Below are positions 5,243-12,853 of a stretch of 17,939 nt of DNA, one piece after another. The DNA is taken from positions 1 through 17,939 of the forward strand of contig JBPYFK010000138.1 in assembly GCA_051984675.1 (NCBI GenBank), read 5' to 3'. Source of the DNA: JBPYFK01 sp051984675. GTDB lineage: Bacteria; Actinomycetota; Actinomycetes; Mycobacteriales; Pseudonocardiaceae. The notes beneath the pieces are model-generated. The model was given only the letters and a program-made list of their open reading frames with translations. It was not told the origin of the DNA and searched no databases. The position numbers were made by a program, and so were the translations under genes. The number at the start of each line of letters is the position of its first letter. Positions within the stretch are counted from its first letter, which is position 1.

Positions 5243-7467
5243 ACACGCCCAGCCGGGACATCGCCGAAGCCGTCGACGACCATTTCGTGCGAGCAGTGCG
5301 GGCGATGGAGGCGCAGCCGCGACGGGAGCGTGAACTCCCGGTCGCCGCCGGTGTCGGAGTCACCGGTGAGCAGCTGATCGAGCTGTTCGACGCGCAGGCG
5401 GCCAGCCGGCACCTGGATTTCGCGGCTCGGCGGCTGACCGCTGAGGGTGCGGGCTTCTACAGCATCGGCTCGTCGGGCCACGAATCGAACGCGGCGGTCG
5501 CCGCCGCGCTCCGGCCGACCGATCCCGCCCTGCTGCACTACCGTTCCGGCGGGTTCTACCTGCGACGGGCACGACAGGTCCCGGACCAGAACCCGTTGCG
5601 GGACGTGCTGCTCGGAGTGGTCGCGGCGGCGGACGAACCGATCTCGGGTGGGCGGCACAAGGTATTCGGCCACGCCGGCCTCAACGTCATCCCGCAGACG
5701 TCGACGATCGCCTCACATCTGCCACGTGCGGTCGGGCTGTCCTTCGCCCTGGCCAGGGCGAAGGCCCTCGGCATCCCTACGCCGTGGCCGGCGGACTCGG
5801 TGGTGGTGTGCAGTTTCGGTGACGCTTCCGTGAATCACTCCACCGCCACCGGCGCGATCAACTCCGTGCTGCACTGCGCCTACCAGTCGTTGTCGATGCC
5901 GCTGTTGCTGGTGTGCGAGGACAACGGGATCGGCATCAGCGTCCGCACCCCGAAGGGATGGGTCGAACAGACCTTCCGGGACCGTCCAGGGCTGCGGTAT
6001 GCCCGCGTCGACGGCGACGACCCGGTCCACTGTGCTCAGACATGCGAGGACATCGTGCGCTGGGTGCGGGAGAATCGGACACCGGCCTTCCTGCATCTGC
6101 GAACCGTGCGGTTCATGGGTCACGCCGGCTCGGACGTGGAGTCCGCGTATCGCGGCCGATCCGAGATCAGCGCCGATTTCGATCGTGACCCGTTGGTGGG
6201 CGCAGCGAGCGCGCTGATCAGGCACGGCTTCCTGGAGCCGGCCGAAGTGCTCGCCCGCTACGAGCACACCCGCAAGCTCGTCGGGGAAGTCGTCGAGGAC
6301 GCTGTTCGCCATCCTCGTCTGGCGAGCAGGGCGGAGGTGATGGCACCGATTGGCCGCAACCACCCGGAATCCGTTGCACGCCGCGCCACCGAAGTACCGG
6401 ATTCGGCCGTGCGGCACCAGTTCTTCGGCAACCAGCCGCCCGAGACCGAGGGGCCGTTGACGCTGGCACAGGCCATCAACCGCGGCCTGGCCGAGGAACT
6501 CGCCCGCGACGAGGGCGTCTTGGTCTTCGGTGAGGACGTCGCACGCAAGGGAGGTGTCTACGGTGTCACGCGGGGGCTGCGCAAGAAGTTCGGCGGGCGC
6601 CGGGTGTTCGACACGCTGCTGGACGAGCAGAGCATCCTGGGCACCGCGCTCGGCGCCGGATTGGCGGGAATGCTGCCGATCCCGGAGATCCAGTACCTCG
6701 CCTATGTGCACAACGCGGCCGACCAGATCCGTGGTGAAGCCAGTACCCTCGGATTCTTTTCCCAGGGACAGTACGGAAATCCGATGGTCGTGCGCATCGC
6801 CGGGTACGCCTACCAGAAGGGGTTCGGCGGCCACTTCCACAACGACAACAGCATCGCCGCACTACGCGACATTCCGGGACTGGTCGTCGCCTCGCCGTCC
6901 CGACCGGCGGATGCCGCCGCGATGCTGCGCACGTGCGTAGCGGCAGCGCGCATCGACGGTCGGGTGTGCGTGTTCCTGGAGCCGATCGCCCTGTACCACA
7001 CCCGTGACCTGCACGAAGACGGGGACGGCCAGTGGCTGGAGCACTACCCGGCGCCCGGCACCGGACACGTTCCGATCGGGCGCGCACGCGAGTACGGCGA
7101 GGGCAGTGACGTGACGCTGGTGAGCTTCGGCAACGGGACGCGGATGAGCCTGCGCGTCGCAAGGCGGCTGACCGACCGTGGGATCGGCGCCCGCGTACTG
7201 GACCTGCGATGGCTGGCGCCGCTGCCGGTCGAGGACCTGCTCGCGGCGGCGCGCGCCACCGGCCGGGTGCTGGTCGTCGACGAAACCCGCCGCAGCGGCG
7301 GGGTGTCGGAGTCCGTGGTGACCGCCCTGGTCGACGCCGGTTTCAGCGGCCCGATCCGCCGAGTCACCAGCGCCGACAGCTTCATCCCCCTCGGCGACGC
7401 GGCCTACCACGTCCTGCTCGACGAGCCGACGATCGAACAAGCGGCCCTCGATCTCGTCAGTGGCTGA
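5239..7467 (+). CDS. 2-oxo acid dehydrogenase E1, fused alpha and beta subunits (thiamine diphosphate enzyme)
   Basis: A 742-residue protein in which the E1-alpha half (about 1-365) and E1-beta half (about 405-742) of a branched-chain-type 2-oxo acid dehydrogenase are fused. It would decarboxylate a 2-oxo acid and pass the acyl group to an E2 lipoyl protein. In the alpha half, GSSGHE (77-82) is followed by the thiamine-diphosphate motif GDASVNH (194-200) ending in EDNGIGI with Asn229; the canonical GDG is GDA here. In the beta half are GEDVARKGGVYGVT (431-444), DEQSILG (462-468) where separate subunits usually read ESGIVG, and EIQYLAYVHNA (483-493). A transketolase C-terminal domain (VTLVSFGNG, DLRWLAPLP) completes it. 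The ATG at 5239 overlaps the LysR stop and has GGAG upstream. No E2 or E3 gene lies in the window, so partners must be encoded elsewhere. Substrate unknown: branched-chain oxo acids are the default guess and 2-oxoadipate a speculative alternative. Confidence 0.9.
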   Translation: MNTPSRDIAEAVDDHFVRAVRAMEAQPRRERELPVAAGVGVTGEQLIELFDAQAASRHLDFAARRLTAEGAGFYSIGSSGHESNAAVAAALRPTDPALLHYRSGGFYLRRARQVPDQNPLRDVLLGVVAAADEPISGGRHKVFGHAGLNVIPQTSTIASHLPRAVGLSFALARAKALGIPTPWPADSVVVCSFGDASVNHSTATGAINSVLHCAYQSLSMPLLLVCEDNGIGISVRTPKGWVEQTFRDRPGLRYARVDGDDPVHCAQTCEDIVRWVRENRTPAFLHLRTVRFMGHAGSDVESAYRGRSEISADFDRDPLVGAASALIRHGFLEPAEVLARYEHTRKLVGEVVEDAVRHPRLASRAEVMAPIGRNHPESVARRATEVPDSAVRHQFFGNQPPETEGPLTLAQAINRGLAEELARDEGVLVFGEDVARKGGVYGVTRGLRKKFGGRRVFDTLLDEQSILGTALGAGLAGMLPIPEIQYLAYVHNAADQIRGEASTLGFFSQGQYGNPMVVRIAGYAYQKGFGGHFHNDNSIAALRDIPGLVVASPSRPADAAAMLRTCVAAARIDGRVCVFLEPIALYHTRDLHEDGDGQWLEHYPAPGTGHVPIGRAREYGEGSDVTLVSFGNGTRMSLRVARRLTDRGIGARVLDLRWLAPLPVEDLLAAARATGRVLVVDETRRSGGVSESVVTALVDAGFSGPIRRVTSADSFIPLGDAAYHVLLDEPTIEQAALDLVSG

Positions 7468-7488
7468 CGAACGGCTGCTGCCCTCGCA

Positions 7489-8199
7489 CTACGGGTTGCT
7501 CTGTCCCGTTGGCGCGGCGGTGCGCTGAGTCGGGGACGCGGGCGCCTGCGAACCAGACCGGTTCGGCGAGGACGCAGGCGGTGGTTGCGTCGGCGAGACC
7601 GACTCCGGCGGCTGCTGCGACGGCCAACCAGTCGACGCTGGTGGCGACGTCGACGGCGGCTTTTCGGCGGTCGAGGTCTGCTGCTGCGGGACCGGTGTAG
7701 CTGGGGCCTCGGTCGACGGTGGGTGCAGCACGGCACCCACCGTCGTCGGGTTTCCGCCGCCGGACAGTGCCGAGCCGGTGAGCAACTCGAAGGTGGTCAC
7801 CGCGAGCATCGCGAGCGCGAAGACGAGTGCGCTCACAACGGTGACGACTGGCCAGCGCACCCTGCGGTGTCCCGTGGGAGCCGCTTGAGTCTCCGGGACT
7901 TCTGGGCCCGTCCCGTCGACCCCATCCTCGGTCGGCGGTCCTTGGTCGGGCGCGCCCTGCTCGACATGCTCGTCGTTTTGCCGCACCCGGCGGGTCGCCT
8001 GCCTGGCTCTGTCCCGCGTGACCTCCAGCCAGCGCTGATACAGCGCACCTCCGACGGTGAGGATCACACTGGTGAGAGCCGCCCCGATGATCGTCCCGGC
8101 AACGCCCAGGTACGAGCCGAGGAACGCAGCCGTCATCGCTGCCAGCGCCGCACCCACGACCTGGATCGGCGTCACGTTGAAGCTCTTGGCCCCTGCCAT
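7489..8199 (-). CDS. Membrane protein with three predicted helices and a Pro/Thr/Gln-rich tail
   Basis: I do not recognise a functional family. From the ATG at 8199 the protein has 236 residues. Two adjacent hydrophobic helices (about 11-31 and 33-55, containing GSYLGVAGTIIGAAL) resemble an N-terminal module seen in many actinobacterial membrane proteins. An acidic, Pro/Gly-rich cytoplasmic segment follows, then a third helix (about 117-139). The last ~90 residues are rich in Pro, Thr, Ser and Gln and are probably disordered and outside the membrane. The start is uncertain: an in-frame GTG at 8235 exists, but neither candidate has a good Shine-Dalgarno sequence. The gene ends 21 bp from the convergent E1 stop and follows the transporter gene on the same strand after 111 bp. 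Confidence 0.7.
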   Translation of the reverse strand: MAGAKSFNVTPIQVVGAALAAMTAAFLGSYLGVAGTIIGAALTSVILTVGGALYQRWLEVTRDRARQATRRVRQNDEHVEQGAPDQGPPTEDGVDGTGPEVPETQAAPTGHRRVRWPVVTVVSALVFALAMLAVTTFELLTGSALSGGGNPTTVGAVLHPPSTEAPATPVPQQQTSTAEKPPSTSPPASTGWPSQQPPESVSPTQPPPASSPNRSGSQAPASPTQRTAAPTGQSNP

Positions 8200-8310
8200 G
8201 ATCCGCTGTCCCGGAGCCCCCAGACGACAAGCCACCCTCTACCGACCGTGCTCCTCAGCACACGGACACGCCAGGGATTCCCACGATCGAGCGACAGGCG
8301 AGCCGGGGTG

Positions 8311-9345
8311 CTATGTCGATCGCGCAGAGGACGGGGCCTCGGCAGGCGCTGGAACAGGGTCGCCCGGCATACCCGTGTTGCGGGCGGCCAACCGCCTGGC
8401 CAGGGCCGCACACACCATGAGTTGCATCTGGTGGAAGAGCATCAGCGGGAGCACGGCCAGGCCGACACTGTGGCCCACGAACAGAACGTTCGCCATCGGC
8501 AGTCCCGCCGCCAGGCTCTTCTTCGACCCGCAGAAGATGATCGCCGTCCGATCCTCGGGGCGGAATCCGAGCCGCCCGGAGGCGAAGTTGGTGATGCTCA
8601 GCACCGCCCCGAGCAGCAGCGCCTCCACCACCAGCAGTGCGCCCAGCTGCTGCGGCTGGACCTGGTGCCAGATGCCACCAACGACGCCCGCGCTAAACGC
8701 ACTGTAGACGATCAGCACGATCGAGCCCCGGTCGAACAGGCTCAGCACGCGCTTGCGCCGCTCCAACCAACCAACGATCCAGCGCCGCAGCAGCTGCCCG
8801 GCCAGGAATGGCAGCAGAAGCTGCACCACGATGTCCACAATGGACTTCGCGGAGAAGCTCGCGCCCTGGCCGCTGAGCAGCAGCCCGGCCAGCAGCGGCG
8901 TGATGACGACTCCCGCCAGACTGGACAGCGAGGCCGAGGCGATCGCCGCCGCGACGTTGCCCCGAGCCGTGGAGGTGAGTGCGATCGAGGACTGCACGGT
9001 CGACGGCAGCATGCACAGGAAGAGCACGCCGGTATACAGCGGCACCGGTAGCACCACCGGCACCAGCGGATACAGCGCGAGCCCGAGCAGCGGGAAGAGC
9101 ACGAACGTGCTCAGCAGCACCACCGAGTGCAGCCGCCAGTGACGAACGGCGTCCAGCGTCGCCTGGGGAGACAGCCGTGCGCCGTAGAGGAAGAACAGCA
9201 GGCCGACTGCCACCTCGGTGACGTCGCTCAACCCGGTCGCCGCCGAGCCCCGCACCGGCAACAAGGACGCCACCACGACCGTGCAGAGCAAAGCAACCAC
9301 GAAGGGGTCTGGCCGGAAGCGCGCGAAACGCGCGAATGGGGGCAT
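8311..9345 (-). CDS. Bile acid:sodium symporter-like transporter (SBF-like, YfeH type)
   Basis: A 344-residue integral membrane protein with about nine or ten hydrophobic helices spread over its whole length. It fits the SBF-like branch of bile acid:sodium symporter relatives: FFLYGARLSP near 51-60, LCMLPSTVQSSIALTSTARG in the middle, and the late motif FCGSKKSLAAGLPMANVLF with conserved GSKKSLA. Bacterial members take up organic anions, but their substrates are mostly unknown. The ATG at 9345 has GAGG 7 nt upstream on the minus strand. It is transcribed divergently from a LysR gene 130 bp away, the usual layout of a regulator and its target, so control by that LysR is likely (inference). The C-terminal ~20 residues are Pro/Ala/Ser-rich. 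Confidence 0.9.
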   Translation of the reverse strand: MPPFARFARFRPDPFVVALLCTVVVASLLPVRGSAATGLSDVTEVAVGLLFFLYGARLSPQATLDAVRHWRLHSVVLLSTFVLFPLLGLALYPLVPVVLPVPLYTGVLFLCMLPSTVQSSIALTSTARGNVAAAIASASLSSLAGVVITPLLAGLLLSGQGASFSAKSIVDIVVQLLLPFLAGQLLRRWIVGWLERRKRVLSLFDRGSIVLIVYSAFSAGVVGGIWHQVQPQQLGALLVVEALLLGAVLSITNFASGRLGFRPEDRTAIIFCGSKKSLAAGLPMANVLFVGHSVGLAVLPLMLFHQMQLMVCAALARRLAARNTGMPGDPVPAPAEAPSSARST

Positions 9346-9440
9346 CGTCGGTCCTCACGTGCTGTCGGCTGTGCTTCCTCCACGGTGGCGTCCCCTCAGT
9401 CTGCGGCCGGGTGGGAAAATTCGGAACCCCGATGACCGTG

Positions 9441-9467
9441 TTGACTGCGATCGGAAAACGCGATAAG
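9441..9467 (+). promoter_or_regulatory. Candidate promoter of the second LysR gene, placing transcription start at the start codon
   Basis: TTGACT (9441-9446) and GATAAG (9462-9467) are separated by 15 nt, somewhat short. A start about 7-9 nt after the -10 falls at 9474-9476, which is the GTG itself. That would give a leaderless message, consistent with the lack of a Shine-Dalgarno sequence. GCGAT occurs twice in this stretch (9447-9451 and 9460-9464) and may be part of a regulator site. Confidence 0.4.
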
Positions 9468-9475
9468 CATCACCT

Positions 9476-10342
9476 GTGTTCGATCCGGTCCTGCTCAAGA
9501 CCTTCCTGGCGGTGGCTGAGGCTCGGAGTTTCACCCGGGCCGCGCAGCGCCTAGGGCTCCGGCAGTCCACGGTCAGCCAGCACATCCGCAAGCTGGAGCG
9601 CGCGGCGGACCGGCAGCTGTTCGCGCGCGACACGCACACGGTGGAAACGACCCCGGACGGCGAAGCGATGGTCGGTTTCGCTCACGGCATCCTCGCGGCC
9701 AACGAGCGGGCGATGGGCTACTTCACGCGTTCGGAGTTGCGCGGCCGGGTGCGTTTCGGGGCCTCGGAGGACTTCGTCCTCTCCCGGCTACCTGAGATCC
9801 TTCGCGAGTTCCGCCGTACCCACCCGCTGATCAACCTGGAACTGACGGTTGCGCTCAGCGGAACCCTGCACGAACAACTCCGTGACGGCGAACTGGACCT
9901 CGTGTTCGGCAAACGACGTCCAGGGCAGTCGCATGGGCGACTGATCTGGCGCGAACCGCTGGTGTGGATCGGCAACGAGGGCTTCAGTCTCGATCCAGCG
10001 GAGCCCGTACCGTTGGTCGTCTACCCGCCACCCAGCATCACTCGAGTGCACGCACTGGAGACGCTGGAGCGGCACGGACGTCCGTGGCGGGTCACGTGTA
10101 CGAGCACGAGCCTCAACGGCCTGCGGGCTGCCGCGCTGGCTGGCCTGGGCGTCACCCCGCACGCGCGCAGCCTGGTGCCTCCGGGGCTGTCACCGGTCGT
10201 GCCTCAGCACCAGCTGCCGGAGTTGGGCGAGGTGGAGTTCGTCCTGCTCGGCGGAGCGGAAGCCGGTCCCGGACACGAGCCCGTGAGTGCGCTCGCGTCC
10301 GCGATCCTGGACAACACCGACCGGCTGCACCAGGCGATGTAG
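9476..10342 (+). CDS. LysR-family transcriptional regulator, divergent from the SBF-like transporter
   Basis: A 288-residue LysR regulator. The N-terminal winged helix-turn-helix is textbook: LLKTFLAVAEARSFTRAAQR at 6-25, then QSTVSQHIRKLERAADRQLF. The effector domain begins around 90 (GRVRFGASEDF) and includes DLVFGKR and the late AALAGLGVTPHA. The GTG at 9476 gives the normal LysR N-terminus (FDPVLLKTFL), but no Shine-Dalgarno sequence precedes it. The divergent transporter gene is its probable target. A hairpin with a T run lies 76 bp after its stop. Confidence 0.93.
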   Translation: MFDPVLLKTFLAVAEARSFTRAAQRLGLRQSTVSQHIRKLERAADRQLFARDTHTVETTPDGEAMVGFAHGILAANERAMGYFTRSELRGRVRFGASEDFVLSRLPEILREFRRTHPLINLELTVALSGTLHEQLRDGELDLVFGKRRPGQSHGRLIWREPLVWIGNEGFSLDPAEPVPLVVYPPPSITRVHALETLERHGRPWRVTCTSTSLNGLRAAALAGLGVTPHARSLVPPGLSPVVPQHQLPELGEVEFVLLGGAEAGPGHEPVSALASAILDNTDRLHQAM

Positions 10343-10417
10343 GCCCAGGTCGATCAGTGTCCTGCCGGCCTTCGGGAATGATCAATTCACGACGATGATG
10401 TTTAGTTGAATTGAGTA

Positions 10418-10443
10418 CCGGTTCGAAGAACCGGCCGATTTTT
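10418..10443 (+). terminator. Probable intrinsic terminator after the second LysR gene
   Basis: CCGGTTC (10418-10424) and GAACCGG (10428-10434) form a perfect 7-bp stem with a GAA loop. TTTTT follows at 10439-10443. It lies between the LysR stop and the start of the secreted protein gene, so it most likely ends the LysR transcript. The four bases between stem and T run make it slightly non-ideal. Confidence 0.55.
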
Positions 10444-10540
10444 CCGCTCACGCTAACGGAGAAACCTCATTCAGCCTGAACCCTTCTCGCCATCTCCTCG
10501 TAATGAGAAATAACATCCCCACGCCGCGAGGAGGAACTAC

Positions 10541-11245
10541 GTGTCAGGTCGACATCGCAAACCCGCCGTCATCGGGGTCGGAGCCGCGGTGGTGATCTCG
10601 GCGATCACGGCAATCGGTTTCACCGCGTTCACTGGCCCCGAGAGCCATGCTGCCGAAAGCTGCGCCGGCCTCGAAACCGCATTGCGGAACAACCTGAACT
10701 TCATCGCTGGTCAACGCGCCAATCCAGACGGGCAGTCCGGGGCCAGAATCGCCAACCGACAGGCCGTCGTGGACCAGATCCAGAAGCGGCTTGCCGCCGC
10801 TGGGTGCAGCGGCGACGTCGCCGCCCAGGATTCGGCCGCCCAGAATTCGGCCACCCAGAATTCGGCGGCCCAGAATTCGCCGGCACAAGATCCCGCAGTC
10901 CCACCGCCCGACGCGGGCAAGGCACCCACCCAGCCCGCCCAGCCCGCTCAGCCCGCGAACAAGACCGGCGACAAGGCGGCGAACAGCGGCGGGGCCGGTC
11001 AGGTCGTGTGTCCCGGTTCAACCGTGACGCTGTCGGGCGAGGGCGGCGCTCCCGCCGCGTCAAGCAACCAGGTTCCTGTGGGCACAACGATGAAAGTGAC
11101 CAACCTGGACAACAACAAGTCCACCACGGTCAAGGTCACCTCAGTATCCGGCAGTTGTGCTCTACTGAACAACGCCGCATTCGACCAGGTTCGCGAGCCC
11201 GGCAAGAATCTCATCCGCCACGCCCGGATCGAGAAACTCGGCTGA
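10541..11245 (+). CDS. Secreted protein with C-terminal double-psi beta-barrel (RlpA-like) domain
   Basis: A 234-residue exported protein. The GTG start has a strong GAGGAGG 6 nt upstream. The N-terminus is a classic signal peptide: RHRK, a hydrophobic stretch at about 9-30, and probable cleavage after SHA (37). Next is a helical segment with cysteines 41 and 89 that may form a disulfide. Then come pentapeptide repeats A-A-Q-N-S (94-118) and a Pro/Gln/Ala-rich spacer. The C-terminal ~80 residues (VVCPGSTVTLSGEGG, VPVGTTMKVTNLDNNKSTTV, SCALLNNAAFDQVREPG, with Cys157 and Cys206) match the double-psi beta-barrel fold of RlpA and expansin-like proteins, which act on or bind the cell wall. Catalysis is not established. 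The gene is monocistronic, with terminators on both sides. Confidence 0.85.
   Translation: MSGRHRKPAVIGVGAAVVISAITAIGFTAFTGPESHAAESCAGLETALRNNLNFIAGQRANPDGQSGARIANRQAVVDQIQKRLAAAGCSGDVAAQDSAAQNSATQNSAAQNSPAQDPAVPPPDAGKAPTQPAQPAQPANKTGDKAANSGGAGQVVCPGSTVTLSGEGGAPAASSNQVPVGTTMKVTNLDNNKSTTVKVTSVSGSCALLNNAAFDQVREPGKNLIRHARIEKLG
10820..10894 (+). repeat. 15-bp tandem repeat within the secreted protein gene
   Basis: Four in-frame 15-bp units of the form GCCGCCCAGAATTCG (10820-10879), each encoding AAQDS, AAQNS or ATQNS, are followed by one degenerate unit (PAQDP, to 10894). The DNA is nearly identical between units, which indicates recent expansion. The array encodes a flexible spacer between the N-terminal helical part and the double-psi barrel. 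Confidence 0.8.
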
Positions 11246-11260
11246 GCGGGCGTCGGAATG

Positions 11261-11296
11261 CGAAACGGGCCGTGGGAACTCCCACGGCCCGTTTCG
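11261..11296. terminator. Bidirectional terminator between the secreted protein gene and ahcY
   Basis: A perfect 16-bp stem, from CGAAACGGGCCGTGGG (11261-11276) pairing with 11281-11296, is capped by an AACT loop. The outer arms end in AAA and TTT, so both RNA strands gain a short A/U part. It lies 15 bp after the secreted protein stop and 47 bp after the convergent ahcY stop, so it can end both transcripts. No long U tract follows, which is normal for actinomycetes. Confidence 0.85.
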
Positions 11297-11301
11297 GTGC
11301 T

Positions 11302-11330
11302 TCAGCTATACAGCTTCTCAGCTATGCAGC
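11302..11330. repeat. Short direct repeat TCAGCTATRCAGC
   Basis: Two 13-bp copies (11302-11314 and 11318-11330) differ at one position and lie between the bidirectional terminator and the ahcY stop. Immediately next to the stop is GCGGA-GA-TCCGC (11329-11340). This may be remnant duplication or 3' UTR structure; no function is assigned. Confidence 0.5.
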
Positions 11331-11343
11331 GGAGATCCGCAGA

Positions 11344-12804
<1,461 letters not shown>

Positions 12805-12853
12805 GACTTCCTTTCGTTCTCCGTCGTGCGGACACTCGTGATGGTTGCAGGAC

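Noticed and set aside
7585..9051. A 488-codon plus-strand open frame opposite the membrane protein and transporter genes
   Set aside because: Translation is Arg/His/Gln-rich with no hydrophobic or domain pattern; the minus-strand proteins show clear membrane helices.
10820..10894. CRISPR-like array
   Set aside because: The repeats are 15 bp, in tandem with no spacers, and in frame within a coding sequence.
12805..12853. SAH riboswitch before ahcY
   Set aside because: The 49-bp gap holds only a ribosome site; the GAGGAGCGCTGC-like core of that class is absent.
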